Positions 8,360 through 18,908 of a DNA stretch of 64,000 nt are shown here, piece by piece. Location of the stretch: assembly GCF_000621205.1 (NCBI RefSeq), contig NZ_JHYY01000030.1, positions 1 to 64,000 of the forward strand, read 5' to 3'. Position 1 is the first letter of the stretch; every line of letters starts with the position of its first letter. The notes beneath the pieces were generated by a model. It had not been told where the DNA came from, made no database searches, and saw nothing but the letters and a program-made list of their open reading frames with translations. Both the position numbers and the translations under genes were made by a program. Source of the DNA: Halotalea alkalilenta DSM 17697. Its GTDB lineage: Bacteria > Pseudomonadota > Gammaproteobacteria > Pseudomonadales > Halomonadaceae.

Positions 8360-10069
8360 ATGCGTGCCAGCCAACTCTTGATCTCGACTCTGAAGGAAAC
8401 ACCCGCCGACGCCGAGGTGGTCAGCCACCAGCTGATGCTGCGCGCAGGGATGATCCGCCGCCTCGCCTCCGGCCTCTATACCTGGCTTCCGATCGGCTTG
8501 CGCACGCTGCGCAAGGTCGAGCGCATCGTGCGCGAGGAGATGGACCGCGCCGGCGCCCAGGAGCTATTGATGCCGGCGGTACAGCCGGGCGAGCTATGGC
8601 AGGAGTCGGGCCGCTGGACCCAGTACGGCCCGGAGCTGCTCAGGCTCAAGGACCGCCATCAGCGCGATTTCTGCGTCGGCCCGACCCATGAAGAGGTGAT
8701 CACCGACCTGGTACGTCGCGAGATCAACTCCTACAAGCAGCTGCCGGTCAACTTCTACCAGATCCAGACCAAGTTCCGTGACGAGATACGCCCGCGCTTC
8801 GGGGTGATGCGCTCGCGCGAGTTCATCATGAAGGACGCCTACTCGTTCCATAGCGACCAAGCGTCGCTGGAAGTCACCTATCAGGCGATGTACGACGCCT
8901 ATACTCGGATTTTCACCCGTCTCGGCCTCGATTTTCGCGCGGTGATCGCCGACAACGGCTCGATCGGTGGCGAAGGCTCCCACGAGTTCCACGTCCTCGC
9001 CCAGTCCGGAGAGGATGCCGTGGTGTTCTCGACCGGCTCCAGCTACGCCGCCAACATGGAGAAGGCTGAAGCCTACTTCGAGCAGCGCGAGCGCCCAGCG
9101 CCGAGCGAGGAGCTGCGCCTGGTCGACACGCCGGATGCCAAGACCATCGCGGCACTGGTCGAGAAGCATGGCCTTGCGATCGAGAAGACGGTCAAGACAC
9201 TGATCGTCAAGGGCAGCGAAGGCGGCCTGGTGGCACTGCTGGTCCGTGGCGACCATGAGCTCAACGAGGTCAAGGCCGAGCACCAGCCCGAGGTCGCCGC
9301 GCCCTTGACCATGGCCAGCGACGACGAAGTACGCGCCGCGGTCGGCGCCGGCTTCGGCTCCCTCGGGCCGGTGGGGCTCGAACTACCGATCGTGGTCGAC
9401 CGCGAGGTCGCCTCGATGACCGACTTCGGTGCCGGCGCCAACCGCGATGGCAAGCACTACTTCGGGATCAACTGGGAGCGCGACCTGCCGCTGCCGCGGG
9501 TCGCCGACCTGCGCAACGTCGTCGAGGGCGATCGTGCCCCCGACGGCAAGGGCACGCTCAAGATCGTACGCGGCATCGAGGTCGGCCACGTGTTCCAGCT
9601 CGGCGACAAGTACTCCAAGGCGATGAACGCCACGGTGCTCGACGAGCAGGGCAAGGCGAGGACGCTGACGATGGGCTGCTACGGCATCGGTGTCACCCGG
9701 GTGGTGGCCGCGGCGATCGAGCAGAACCATGACGACGCGGGGATCATCTGGACCGATGCGCTGGCACCGTTCGAGGTGGTGCTGGTGCCGATGAACGCGC
9801 ACAAGTCCGAACGCGTACGCCAGGCCAGCGAGGCGCTCTATACCGAGCTCGTCGCCGCCGGCTTCGACGTGCTGCTCGATGACCGCGACCTGCGCCCGGG
9901 CAACAAGTTCGCCGACCTCGAGCTGATCGGCATTCCCCACCGGGTGGTGATCGGCGATCGCGGCCTCGACAATGGCGAGCTCGAATACAAGGGCCGTCGC
10001 GATACCGACGCCACCATGGTGGCGCAAGCGGGAATCATCGACTTCCTGCGCGAACGCCTGAATCGCTGA
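8360..10069 (+). CDS. proS: Prolyl-tRNA synthetase
   Basis: 569 residues, the bacterial (ProS-type) architecture: class II catalytic core starting [20 protein letters not shown], motif 2 region around [25 protein letters not shown], a YbaK-like editing (INS) domain inserted at about 230-390, then the end of the catalytic core ([20 protein letters not shown]) and the anticodon-binding domain (about 470-569). It charges tRNA-Pro and the INS domain clears mischarged Ala-tRNA-Pro. A perfect hairpin follows the stop codon. Confidence 0.98.
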   Translation: MRASQLLISTLKETPADAEVVSHQLMLRAGMIRRLASGLYTWLPIGLRTLRKVERIVREEMDRAGAQELLMPAVQPGELWQESGRWTQYGPELLRLKDRHQRDFCVGPTHEEVITDLVRREINSYKQLPVNFYQIQTKFRDEIRPRFGVMRSREFIMKDAYSFHSDQASLEVTYQAMYDAYTRIFTRLGLDFRAVIADNGSIGGEGSHEFHVLAQSGEDAVVFSTGSSYAANMEKAEAYFEQRERPAPSEELRLVDTPDAKTIAALVEKHGLAIEKTVKTLIVKGSEGGLVALLVRGDHELNEVKAEHQPEVAAPLTMASDDEVRAAVGAGFGSLGPVGLELPIVVDREVASMTDFGAGANRDGKHYFGINWERDLPLPRVADLRNVVEGDRAPDGKGTLKIVRGIEVGHVFQLGDKYSKAMNATVLDEQGKARTLTMGCYGIGVTRVVAAAIEQNHDDAGIIWTDALAPFEVVLVPMNAHKSERVRQASEALYTELVAAGFDVLLDDRDLRPGNKFADLELIGIPHRVVIGDRGLDNGELEYKGRRDTDATMVAQAGIIDFLRERLNR

Positions 10070-10076
10070 GCCCTTC

Positions 10077-10102
10077 GCGAGCCGCCCACGAGGGCGGCTC
10101 GC
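10077..10102 (+). terminator. proS terminator
   Basis: Perfect 11-bp stem GCGAGCCGCCC / GGGCGGCTCGC with loop ACGA, eight bases after the proS stop codon, followed by TTCCGTTT. Good stem, weak T-run. Confidence 0.75.
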
Positions 10103-10152
10103 TTCCGTTTCGCCGCTGCGCGTCGCGCCCTGCGGCCCGCCGAGTACGATCG

Positions 10153-11517
10153 ATGCCCGTCACGCCCATGTCGCGCAGATCCTGGCGCCAAACGCTTGCG
10201 GTCTATCGCCGCCCCGAAGTGCTGACCATGCTGTTCCTCGGCTTTTCGGCCGGCCTTCCTTTCCTGCTGGTGTTCTCGACGCTCGGCGCGAGGCTGCGCA
10301 TGTCGGGAGTCGACGTGGCGACGATCGGCTATTTCTCCTGGATCGGCATCCTCTACTCGATCAAGTTCTTCTGGGCGCCGGTGGTCGACCGGCTGCCGCT
10401 GCCGCTGCTGTGCCGCCTGCTCGGCCACCGACGGGGCTGGATGCTCGCCGCCCAGACGCTGATCCTGCTCGGTCTGGTCGGCATGGCGCTGGTCGAGCCC
10501 AGCCGCCATCTGCTGCTGATCGCCTGGCTGGCGCTGATCGTCGCCTTCGGCGCGGCGACCCAGGACATCGTGGTCGATGCCTTCCGGATCGAATCGGCCG
10601 AGGAGAGCCTGCAGGCGGCGATGTCCTCGGTCTACATCATCGGCTATCGCGGCGGGCTGCTCGCCGCGGGAGCCGGCGCGCTAGCGCTGGCCGGCAACTA
10701 CTCCTGGTCGATCGCCTACCTGGGCATGGCGGGGCTCGCCGTGATCGGCATGCTCACCGTCCTGCTGCGCCCGGAACCACCCCGCCCGCCGCTGGCCTCG
10801 CAGCTTGCCCGCGAACCCAAGGTGCGCACCTTCCTGCGTCGCACCCGTGGCTGGCCGCGCGTGCTGAAGCGAGCCGGCGCTTGGTGCGTCGGCGCGATCA
10901 TCTGCCCGTTCACCGACTTCTTCACCCGCTTCGGTTGGTACGCCCTGGCGCTGCTGGTGTTCATCGGCCTGTTCCGGATCAGCGACCTGTCGATGGCCGC
11001 GATGGCCAATCCGCTCTACGTCGATCTTGGCTTCTCGGCCCAGCGGATCGGCGAGGTGACCGGGCTATTCGGTCTCGCCATGACTTTGCTCGGCGGCCTC
11101 CTCGGTGGCCTGCTCGCCGCCCGCTACGGGGTGCGCCCGCTGCTGTGGATCGCCGCGGCCTTGGTCGCCGCGACCAATCTACTGTTCGCCCAGCTGGCGC
11201 TCTCAGGCGCCAATCTATGGATGCTGGTGGTGACCATCACCGGCGACAACCTGACCAACGGCATGGCCAGCGCGATTTTCATCGCCTTCCTCTCCGGGCT
11301 CACCTCACGCGCCTACACCGCCACCCAGTACGCGCTGTTCTCCTCGATCATGACCCTGCCGGGCAAGTTCATCGGCGGCTTCTCCGGGACGCTGGTCGAG
11401 GCGATCGGCTATCCGAGCTTCTTCGTCTACGTCTCGCTGCTCGGGCTCCCGGCGGTGGCGCTCGCGGCCTGGATCGCGCGGGATCGCAGATTCAGCGAGC
11501 CCACCTTGACTTCCTAG
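10153..11517 (+). CDS. ampG: AmpG-type muropeptide permease (MFS)
   Basis: 454 residues, a major facilitator protein with 12 or more predicted helices. The start region RRPEVLTMLFLGFSAGLPFL LVFSTLGARLR and the segment GAATQDIVVDAFRIE are characteristic of AmpG, which imports GlcNAc-anhydroMurNAc peptides for cell-wall recycling and beta-lactamase signalling. A second ATG at 10168 (MSRRSW) is an alternative start; neither has a clear ribosome-binding site. Converges on the SEC-C gene with a gap of 17 bases. No ampC or ampR is present in the window. Confidence 0.85.
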   Translation: MPVTPMSRRSWRQTLAVYRRPEVLTMLFLGFSAGLPFLLVFSTLGARLRMSGVDVATIGYFSWIGILYSIKFFWAPVVDRLPLPLLCRLLGHRRGWMLAAQTLILLGLVGMALVEPSRHLLLIAWLALIVAFGAATQDIVVDAFRIESAEESLQAAMSSVYIIGYRGGLLAAGAGALALAGNYSWSIAYLGMAGLAVIGMLTVLLRPEPPRPPLASQLAREPKVRTFLRRTRGWPRVLKRAGAWCVGAIICPFTDFFTRFGWYALALLVFIGLFRISDLSMAAMANPLYVDLGFSAQRIGEVTGLFGLAMTLLGGLLGGLLAARYGVRPLLWIAAALVAATNLLFAQLALSGANLWMLVVTITGDNLTNGMASAIFIAFLSGLTSRAYTATQYALFSSIMTLPGKFIGGFSGTLVEAIGYPSFFVYVSLLGLPAVALAAWIARDRRFSEPTLTS

Positions 11518-11534
11518 AGGCTATTTCGATCGGG

Positions 11535-13346
11535 TCAGCCGCGCGGCTGGACGAACTGCCCGAGCCAGCCGATCGCGCCCGGCGTCTCCATCCAGCGCTC
11601 ACGCAGCAGCACCCGGTACTGCCAGGCCTGAGCGCGCGATCCCGGGCGCGCCAGCGCCTGGTCGAAGCTCTCCGGCCGGGGACGCGCCTGGAGCATCAGG
11701 TTGAGCATGTGGCGGTTGGCCCGCTGCACCCGCCGGATCAGCTCCGCCGCTTCGTCCTGCCGGCCCAGCCGGTAGAGCGCCAGCGCGCGCCCCAGATAGA
11801 GGCCGAGCCAATCGGCGCTTTCAGCGTCGCTGGTCTCGGTCAGCGCCAGCGCATCGAGATCGCGCCCTTCGCGCAGCAGCTGCTCGAGCACCAGTTCACG
11901 CAGCCCCAGGTTGTCCTCGCCGTCGAGCTTGAGCAGCCGCTCGGCGATCCGCCGCGAGCGCTGCCGGTCACCGCGCTCCATGCCGACCACCAGCGACAGC
12001 CCGAACAGATAGATCGCCTGGTTGTCGCCCTCCTCCCAAAGGAACTGCCGGCCCTGCCGTTCGATCACTCCGAGCCAGCTTTCGAGTCGCTTGGCCAGCG
12101 GGGCGAAGAACGGCTCGACCATCCAGGGCAGGCTGCCGAAGCGGCTGGAGAGCTCCATCGCCAGCTCCTGCAGCACCAGCGGTGAACCCAGCCATTCAGG
12201 ATGTTCGCTGAGCGCCAGCAGCCAGTCCGGGGCGCTGGACCACAGATCGCTCACTCCCTCCCGCTCCTCGTCGGCGGGGCCCAGCTGCACTGACCAGGCC
12301 GTGTAGTAGGCGGCGTCGAGCTTGCTGGGCAGATACTCGAGCCGCTCGGCCTGGTTGACCACCAGGGTCGGCGGCAGTGCCGAGGGCAGCCGCGCCAGCG
12401 TGCTCCTCAGCCGCGCCAATGGCAGCGCGAGCTCCTCGTCCGAGCTGATCAGCTCCTCGGCGAGCGTGCCGGCCGGATCGACCGCGAGCTCATGAACGAA
12501 GCCCAGCTCCGCGGGGTCCACATCGCTGCTGCGCAGCAGCCGCCGATACCAGAAATCGGCGCGCTGGCGTGCCTTCTCCTGCTGGCCTTCCTGCAGCAGC
12601 AGCATGGTTTCGAGATAGGCCAGCACCGGCGCATCGGGAATCGTGCGCAGCGCGCGCATGAAGGCATCGCGCGCACTTTCCAGGTCATCGCTCTCGAGAT
12701 GGGCAAGCACCAGACGCTCGAGCGCCGCGCCGCGCAGGAAGGCCGGGCCGTGGCCGAGGGCCGAGTCGATCAGCGCAGCCTGCTTGCGGTGAAAGCCACG
12801 CTCTTGATAGAGCTCGGCGAGACGCTCGAAGGCGTACTCGGACTGCACCGGAGCCGGGATGTTGTCGACCCGGGCGAAGAGCGATTCGAGCAGCAGCTGG
12901 GCGCGTCCGAGCTGGCCGCTCTCGGCAGCGATCACCCCCGCCTCGAGCAGTGCCTGGTCCGGGGCCAGCTCGCACTCGAGCGCAGCGCGTAGGCGCGAAC
13001 CGCGCCACTGGCACAGCGACAGCATCCACATCAGATGGGCGGGAACGCCTCCCGGAAACGCCACCATCGCACAGCAGCGGCGATAAGGGCGGCCGCTGTC
13101 GCACCAACAGGGCTCGTCCGGTGCCGGAAGCGCCAGCGACTCGCAGGCGAAGTCGAGACGCAGCAGCGGCGTCTGGTTCCAAAGCGGCGGCGCCAGCGCC
13201 TGGGCCAGCGCAAGATCGCCACCGAGCAGCTCGGCCCCCTCGCGCCGGGCCCAGCGCATCAGGCTCGGATAGCGCTCGTCGCGGCGTATCGCACTCAGCG
13301 CGCCGGAGGCGTAGCCGAGCAGGTGATCCACCCAAGCGGCAAGCAT
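11535..13346 (-). CDS. SEC-C motif protein of unknown function
   Basis: 603 residues from the ATG at 13346, chosen because GGGAGG lies seven bases upstream; the frame stays open to 13466. Near the N-terminus it carries a metal-binding SEC-C motif, CWCDSGRPYRRCC (about residues 81-93), the zinc ligand set known from the SecA tail. The rest is Leu/Ala/Arg-rich and helical, with TPR-like stretches (e.g. AFERLAELYQERGFHRKQA, ALERLVLAHLESDDLESARD), suggesting a helical-repeat scaffold. No catalytic motif recognised. It is divergent from the unknown membrane protein at 13509, with 162 bases between. Confidence 0.6.
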   Translation of the reverse strand: MLAAWVDHLLGYASGALSAIRRDERYPSLMRWARREGAELLGGDLALAQALAPPLWNQTPLLRLDFACESLALPAPDEPCWCDSGRPYRRCCAMVAFPGGVPAHLMWMLSLCQWRGSRLRAALECELAPDQALLEAGVIAAESGQLGRAQLLLESLFARVDNIPAPVQSEYAFERLAELYQERGFHRKQAALIDSALGHGPAFLRGAALERLVLAHLESDDLESARDAFMRALRTIPDAPVLAYLETMLLLQEGQQEKARQRADFWYRRLLRSSDVDPAELGFVHELAVDPAGTLAEELISSDEELALPLARLRSTLARLPSALPPTLVVNQAERLEYLPSKLDAAYYTAWSVQLGPADEEREGVSDLWSSAPDWLLALSEHPEWLGSPLVLQELAMELSSRFGSLPWMVEPFFAPLAKRLESWLGVIERQGRQFLWEEGDNQAIYLFGLSLVVGMERGDRQRSRRIAERLLKLDGEDNLGLRELVLEQLLREGRDLDALALTETSDAESADWLGLYLGRALALYRLGRQDEAAELIRRVQRANRHMLNLMLQARPRPESFDQALARPGSRAQAWQYRVLLRERWMETPGAIGWLGQFVQPRG

Positions 13347-13508
13347 GGCACCCTCCCATCGGCTGTCGGATCGCTGAAAGCCCACCTTCCGCCTCGCATC
13401 CAGAGGAGTCAAACCACGGCGGTAGCGGGCCCATTGGCCGCAATGGTAACGTGCGCGTCTGTTCATGCCGAGCCTTTACCGATTCGGCCCTGCCGTTGGA
13501 CTCTCGCG

Positions 13509-15404
13509 ATGTCACTGCCGTTCAAACGCACGCCGCGCGCGCGCATGGCCGAGGATACGCCACGGGTACGCCTGGAGCGCGAAGGGCGCGACCGCATTCG
13601 CCGGATCAGTCAGGCGGTGGAGAAGGTGCCCTGGAGCTCGAGCCTGCTCAACCTGCTGTGGATCGGCGGTCCGGTGACCTTCATCGGTGCGATCGGCGGC
13701 TACTACATCGGCTATGGTCATCTGCCGACCGTAGGCAACCTGCTGTTCTTCATCTTCTTCGCCGTGGTCACGAGCGTCGCCGGGATCCTCACCACCATCG
13801 TCAACAACTACCGCCACGCCGGACGCTACCGCAAGGTCGAACGCCAGATCACCCGGGTCATCGATGCGCTGCCCGAGCTGATCATGATGACCCGCGATCT
13901 CGAGGTCGAGCGGCTGGAAGGGGATGCCCGCCGGCGCGAGGCGGCAATGATGCTGCTGCGCAAGCAGGATCTCTCCGCCGACGGCATCGAGCTCGCCGTG
14001 CGCGAGCTGATCGGGGACACCGAGAGCGCCCGGACGCTGGCCGACATCGACACCTACAGACGCATCGGGCTCAAGTCGCGGATCAACGACCTGATCGCCG
14101 CCCACGCCGGCCACATCGAACCGCAGCTCAGCGAACTCGGCGAGCTGGCTCCCGAGGCCGCGGCACTGCTGCGCGAGCGTTTCTACGGGCGCACGCCGGA
14201 CCTGGACAACGGGGTGCCCAGGGGCGAGAACTTCATCGAGAGGGTGCTGGCGGCGATCGAGCAGGACGACGAGCTGCTGATGACGCTCGCCGACGTCGAG
14301 GAGATGCTGACCCTCGCCTTCGAGCTGATCAATGGCCGCGAGATTCCCATGCTGGTATTCGAATACCGCGGGCGCTGGCGGCTGGCCCAGTCGCTGGATG
14401 CCCTGGAGCAGGCCAGGGCCCGCTACCGGATCGGCCAGGCGCTCGGCCTCTCGCGGCTCAAGGCGCTGACGGTCTATCTCGCCGAGGCATCCGACACCCT
14501 GGTCGAGGATGCCGCCTCGGGGCTTCGTGCCGAGGTGCTGCTCGAACGTTGCCGCGAGGCGATCGAAGATCTCGCGGCGCGTATCGCGCGACTCGCCGCG
14601 GATCCCCAGGCCGACCGCTCCGCGCTGCGCGAGCAGGCCGACGTGCTCGCCAATGCCATGCGCCTCTTTCGTCATATGCGCGACGGCTACGACGAGGTCG
14701 GCCGCCACCATGCCGCGCTGCTGCGCGCCAGCCAGCGCTGGGAGCGGATCTCCTCGCACAGCTCCGACCAGGAAACCCGCCTGCGCCTGGGCCCAGGCCG
14801 ACGCGGACTGCGAATCCGCGAAAGCGTGATCGTCCTCGACGATCATGCCAAGACCCAGATCTGCGCCCAGCTCGCGCACCTGATCAGGCAATTGCACGCG
14901 CGCCCCAGCCTGCGTGCACGGCTGCCCCACGAGACCCCACAGGCGGCATTGAGCGTCGATACCGACAGTGCCAAGCGCTTGGCGATCGAGATCGCGCTGG
15001 CGCTGGAGCCCCATATCCACCTCTCTCGCCCCGAGGTGCAGCGTGCGATCAACTCGACCAATGCCGCCGATTTCACCAGCCTCGAGCCCGGCTACTCGGC
15101 CGCCACCAAGGCCGCGCTGGGTGCCGCGATGGTCAAGGAGGTCGACGACGACCTGTCGCGCAGCGCCGAATCGCTCGCGCTCGCGCTGGTGCGCCACTAC
15201 CAGGTCGAACTCGAGCCGGCAGCGATCGAGTTCCTCCATCGCCAGTACGGCGCCCGCAAGGGCACCCTGGAGATGCTCTCGAAGTACGAGCAGTCGAGCC
15301 GCAGTCCGGTCAGCTTCCTCAGCCACCGGATGCCACCGATCGGCCGCACGCCGCGTCACTGGTACCGTGCGCTGGTCGTGGCGCGCCAGGCGCTCGAGCG
15401 CTGA
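13509..15404 (+). CDS. Unrecognised membrane-anchored helical protein
   Basis: 631 residues from the ATG at 13509 (an ATG at 13545 is also possible). I do not recognise the family. Two adjacent hydrophobic segments (about 47-67, LLWIGGPVTFIGAIGGYYIG, and 74-96, LLFFIFFAVVTSVAGILTTI) anchor it. The remaining about 530 residues are charged, Leu/Ala/Arg/Glu-rich and probably alpha-helical, with no enzyme motif. The likely topology is a short cytoplasmic N-terminus, a membrane hairpin and a large cytoplasmic helical domain. It follows the SEC-C gene divergently and precedes topB by 72 bases. Confidence 0.6.
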   Translation: MSLPFKRTPRARMAEDTPRVRLEREGRDRIRRISQAVEKVPWSSSLLNLLWIGGPVTFIGAIGGYYIGYGHLPTVGNLLFFIFFAVVTSVAGILTTIVNNYRHAGRYRKVERQITRVIDALPELIMMTRDLEVERLEGDARRREAAMMLLRKQDLSADGIELAVRELIGDTESARTLADIDTYRRIGLKSRINDLIAAHAGHIEPQLSELGELAPEAAALLRERFYGRTPDLDNGVPRGENFIERVLAAIEQDDELLMTLADVEEMLTLAFELINGREIPMLVFEYRGRWRLAQSLDALEQARARYRIGQALGLSRLKALTVYLAEASDTLVEDAASGLRAEVLLERCREAIEDLAARIARLAADPQADRSALREQADVLANAMRLFRHMRDGYDEVGRHHAALLRASQRWERISSHSSDQETRLRLGPGRRGLRIRESVIVLDDHAKTQICAQLAHLIRQLHARPSLRARLPHETPQAALSVDTDSAKRLAIEIALALEPHIHLSRPEVQRAINSTNAADFTSLEPGYSAATKAALGAAMVKEVDDDLSRSAESLALALVRHYQVELEPAAIEFLHRQYGARKGTLEMLSKYEQSSRSPVSFLSHRMPPIGRTPRHWYRALVVARQALER

Positions 15405-15476
15405 AATGCCGGCGAGACGGGCGGCGCCGCCGGCCGTATACTGTACATACGCCCATACCATTGGATCCCGCCCTTC

Positions 15477-17459
15477 ATGCGCCTGATCATCGCTGAGAAA
15501 CCGAGTCTCGCCCGCGCCATCGCCGCCGCCTGCCCACAGCATCGCTTCGACAGCCGTGAAGGCCATCTGGCGGGCCAGGGCCTGGTCATCAGCTGGTGCT
15601 TCGGCCATCTGCTCGAGCAAGCGCCTCCCGATGCCTATGACCCGCGCTACAAGCGTTGGGCGCTCGACCACTTGCCGATCATTCCGGCTAGCTGGCAACT
15701 GATGCCCCGCCCCAAGAGCCGGGCCCAGCTCGCGGTGCTCAAGCGCTTGATCAAGAGTGCCAGCGAGGTCGTCCACGCCGGCGACCCAGACCGCGAGGGC
15801 CAGCTGCTGGTGCAGGAGACCCTCGACTACCTTGGCTGGCGCGGTCCGGTGAAGCGGCTGCTGATCAACGACATGAACGAGTCCGCGGTGCGCAAGGCGC
15901 TCGACACGATGCGCGACAACGCCGAGTTCGACGCACTGTTCGAAGCGGCCCAGAGCCGCTCTCGCGCCGACTGGCTCTATGGCATCAACCTGTCGCGCGC
16001 CTGGACGCTGATCGGCAAGCGCGCCGGCCATGACGGCGTGCTCTCGGTCGGCCGGGTGCAGACACCGGTCCTCGGCCTGATCGCCAGGCGCGATGCGGCG
16101 ATCGAGGCGTTCGTGCCGGTGCCGTTTCATGTGCTGTGGGCCGATTTCCGCACCCAGGGAGGCGTCACCCGGGCCTGGTGGCAGCCGCTCGAGCGCGAAC
16201 GCCTGCAGGCCGAGACGCGCATCGACGAAGAGGGCCGGCTGCTCGCCCGCGAGATCGCCGAGGGCTTCGCCGCGACCCTGCCAGGGGCGGCGGCGCGCTT
16301 GGCCCGGTTGGAACGCAAGCCCAAGCGCCAGCGCGCGCCCATGCCCTACTCGCTGTCCACGCTGCAGGTCGACGCCGCACGACGCCACAAGCTCTCGGCA
16401 CAGCAGGTGCTCGATGCAGCCCAAGCGCTCTACGAACGTCACCAGCTGATCACCTATCCACGCTCCGACTGTCGCCACCTGCCGGTCAACTTCCTCGACG
16501 GCGCCGCCGCCACGCTCGATGCCGCCTGCCGTGGCGACGCCACCCTCGCCCAGTGGCTCGGCGGCGCCGACATGCGCCTGCGCGGCAAGGCGTTCGACGA
16601 TGGCAAGATCACCGCCCACCATGCCCTGGCACCCACCGGACGCGCGCCGCAATGGAGCCGGCTGTCGGCTGCGGAGACCTCGGTCTATCGGCTGGTGGTG
16701 CGCAACGTCCTGGCTCAGTTCTATCCCGACCATGAGTATCTCGAGGTCAAGGCACTGTTCGAGGCGCCGCTCGATCATGCACGGCCCGCGGAGCCGTTTC
16801 TCGCCCAGGGCCGCGAGATCAAGGTCGAAGGCTGGAAACCGCTGTTCACTGTTCAGGCGGAGAGCCCGCCGCTGCCCCCCCTGCGTCAAGGCGAGGCCGC
16901 CCAGGTCACCGACCACGGCATCGACGACCGGATGACCCAGCCGCCGCCTCCGTTCAACGACGCCAGCCTGCTCAACGCGATGACCCACGTTGCCCGCTAC
17001 GTGGAGGATCCCGAGGTGCGCCGCACGCTGCGCGAGACCGATGGGCTCGGCACCGAAGCGACCCGCGCGGGAATCATCGAGACGCTAATCAAGCGTGCCC
17101 TGGTGGTACGCGCCCAGGGCGCGCTGCGCGCCACCCGGGCGGGACGGGCGCTGGTCGATGCCCTGCCGGAGAGCGCGACGCGCCCGGAGCGTACCGCGCT
17201 ATGGGAGCAAGAGCTGAGCCTGATCTGCGAGGGCCGGCGCCGTTCGGCGCCGTTCATGGAGATGCTGATCACCGAGCTGCGCGAGCTGCTCGGCGAGGCC
17301 GACGTAGCCCGCATGCGCGCCGCGCTGGCGCAGAGCGCCACCCTCGCGCTCCCCGAGGCCAAGCAGCGGCGTGGCGGCAAAGGCAGTGCCAAGAGCACCG
17401 GCAAGAGCAAGCGCGCCGCACCTCGCCGACGGCGCGCGAGCGCCGCCAAGCCCGGCTGA
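15477..17459 (+). CDS. topB: DNA topoisomerase III (type IA)
   Basis: 660 residues. The Toprim domain begins MRLIIAEKPSLARAIAAACP, with the acidic metal site in VVHAGDPDREGQLL. The catalytic Tyr is Tyr327 in LITYPRSDCRHLP, matching the position in E. coli TopB. It relaxes and decatenates DNA through single-strand passage. There are no zinc-finger Cys clusters; the protein ends in a Lys/Arg-rich tail (KQRRGGKGSAKSTGKSKRAA), which may serve DNA binding. Converges on the gene at 17489, with a hairpin in between. Confidence 0.95.
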   Translation: MRLIIAEKPSLARAIAAACPQHRFDSREGHLAGQGLVISWCFGHLLEQAPPDAYDPRYKRWALDHLPIIPASWQLMPRPKSRAQLAVLKRLIKSASEVVHAGDPDREGQLLVQETLDYLGWRGPVKRLLINDMNESAVRKALDTMRDNAEFDALFEAAQSRSRADWLYGINLSRAWTLIGKRAGHDGVLSVGRVQTPVLGLIARRDAAIEAFVPVPFHVLWADFRTQGGVTRAWWQPLERERLQAETRIDEEGRLLAREIAEGFAATLPGAAARLARLERKPKRQRAPMPYSLSTLQVDAARRHKLSAQQVLDAAQALYERHQLITYPRSDCRHLPVNFLDGAAATLDAACRGDATLAQWLGGADMRLRGKAFDDGKITAHHALAPTGRAPQWSRLSAAETSVYRLVVRNVLAQFYPDHEYLEVKALFEAPLDHARPAEPFLAQGREIKVEGWKPLFTVQAESPPLPPLRQGEAAQVTDHGIDDRMTQPPPPFNDASLLNAMTHVARYVEDPEVRRTLRETDGLGTEATRAGIIETLIKRALVVRAQGALRATRAGRALVDALPESATRPERTALWEQELSLICEGRRRSAPFMEMLITELRELLGEADVARMRAALAQSATLALPEAKQRRGGKGSAKSTGKSKRAAPRRRRASAAKPG

Positions 17460-17460
17460 A

Positions 17461-17485
17461 CGCCTGGTGCCCGGCCGGGCAGGCG
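17461..17485. terminator. Bidirectional terminator hairpin topB / sugar-dehydrogenase gene
   Basis: Arms CGCCTG / CAGGCG enclose the palindrome TGCCCGGCCGGGCA, directly between two convergent stop codons. No T-run on either side, so termination is inferred from position. Confidence 0.5.
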
Positions 17486-17488
17486 CCG

Positions 17489-18784
17489 CTACTGCGCCTG
17501 ACTGACCCGCCAGATGGTATTGCCAACGTCATCGGCGACCAGCAACGAACGATCCGCCCCCTGGATCACCCCGACCGGGCGCCCCTGGGCTCGATCCTGG
17601 TCATCGAGAAAGCCGCCCAGCACCTCGACCGGATCACCAGCGGGCCGCCCTTCGGCGAAGGGTACGAACACCACCCGATAGCCGCTGTGCGGCTTGCGGT
17701 TCCAGGAGCCGTGCTGGCCGATGAACATGCCTTGCTGGAAGCGCTCCGGCAGCGCGGGACTGCGGGCGAAGGCCAGCCCGAGCGAGGCAGTGTGCGGGCC
17801 GAGGGCATAGTCCGGCACCCGGGCCGTGGCGACCAGTTCAGGATTTTGGGGCGAGACCCGCTCGTCGACGTGCTGGCCATAATAGCTGTACGGCCAGCCA
17901 TAGAAGGCACCGTCGACCACTTCGGTGGCGTAGTCCGGCACCAGGTCGCTGCCCAGCTCATCGCGCTCGTTGACCACCGTCCACAGGGCGCCGCTCTCGG
18001 GCTCCCAATCCATGCCATTGGGGTTGCGCAGGCCGGTGGCGAAGAGCCGCTTGTCGCCGCTTGCGACGTCGACTTCCCAGATCGCTGCGCGACCTTCCTC
18101 CTTGTCCAGTCCGTTCTCGCCAACGTTGCTGTTCGAGCCGACGGTGACATAGAGCTGCCCGCCATCCGGGCTTGCGATCACGTTCTTGGTCCAGTGGTGA
18201 TTGATCTCGCTGGGCAGCTCGGTCACCACTTCGGGCGTCGAATCGATCCGCGTGTCACCCGCTCGGTACGGCACCCTCACCAGTGCATCCGCGTTGGCGA
18301 CGTAGAGCCACTCCCCGACCAGCGCCATACCGAAAGGCGAGTGAAGCTCATCGAGCAGCACGTGGCGCTGCTCGGCGACGCCGTCGCCATCTCCATCACG
18401 CAGCAGCGTGATCCGATCAGCGCTCTCGGCACCGGCGCCGGCCTTCGACTTGAAAAGCCCAGCGACCCAGTTCTTGAGACTCGAGACGCCGCTGTCGGCG
18501 GGGGCGTTGCTCTCGGCCACCAGCACATCGCCGTTGGGCAGCAGATAGAGCCAACGGGGATGATCGAGCCCTTGTGCGTAGGCATTCACGGCGAGTCCCT
18601 CGGCCGCCACGGGCAGCGCGCCGTCGGGCCAACCGATCGCCTCGGCGACGTTGAGGGTCGGGAACCATTCGCGGCGCTCTTCGGGCAATACCGGGTTGGC
18701 ACCGCTTCCCTCCTCGACCGTATGCCGCGCGGTATCGCCGCAGGCAGCGAGCGGTAGGACCAGCAACAGCATGATTCGGCGCAT
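17489..18784 (-). CDS. Sorbosone/glucose dehydrogenase-like beta-propeller lipoprotein
   Basis: 431 residues from the ATG at 18784, chosen because AAGGAG precedes it by a few bases; an in-frame start at 18814 would spoil the signal peptide. The N-terminus [16 protein letters not shown] is a lipoprotein signal with lipobox LAAC, so it should be an envelope lipoprotein. The body matches the PQQ-dependent sugar dehydrogenase/L-sorbosone dehydrogenase family ([60 protein letters not shown]). Many members have no proven PQQ activity; no pqq genes are nearby. Substrate unknown. Confidence 0.78.
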   Translation of the reverse strand: MRRIMLLLVLPLAACGDTARHTVEEGSGANPVLPEERREWFPTLNVAEAIGWPDGALPVAAEGLAVNAYAQGLDHPRWLYLLPNGDVLVAESNAPADSGVSSLKNWVAGLFKSKAGAGAESADRITLLRDGDGDGVAEQRHVLLDELHSPFGMALVGEWLYVANADALVRVPYRAGDTRIDSTPEVVTELPSEINHHWTKNVIASPDGGQLYVTVGSNSNVGENGLDKEEGRAAIWEVDVASGDKRLFATGLRNPNGMDWEPESGALWTVVNERDELGSDLVPDYATEVVDGAFYGWPYSYYGQHVDERVSPQNPELVATARVPDYALGPHTASLGLAFARSPALPERFQQGMFIGQHGSWNRKPHSGYRVVFVPFAEGRPAGDPVEVLGGFLDDQDRAQGRPVGVIQGADRSLLVADDVGNTIWRVSQAQ

Positions 18785-18885
18785 CGGACTCTCCTTGTCG
18801 ACTGAACGATCCATCTTTCAGCGTAGTCGACTCATGCTTCCCGCGAGCGCCTGATGCCCCTTTAGCCCCCTGGGAGAAAACCGAA

Positions 18886-18908
18886 AACGCCGGTGCATGA
18901 CCGGCGTT
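18886..18908 (-). repeat. Terminator hairpin, copy 1 of a 23-base direct repeat
   Basis: AACGCCGGTGCATGACCGGCGTT, identical to 19241-19263 in the same orientation. On the minus strand it is followed by TTCGGTTTTC. Together the copies bracket the element at 18909-19240 like a target-site duplication. Confidence 0.75.

Noticed and set aside
13512-16988. Minus-strand open frame of 1158 codons opposite the membrane protein gene and topB
   Set aside because: High GC keeps antisense frames open. The translation is Arg/Gly/Ala/Gln-rich with no domain, while the plus strand carries clear genes.
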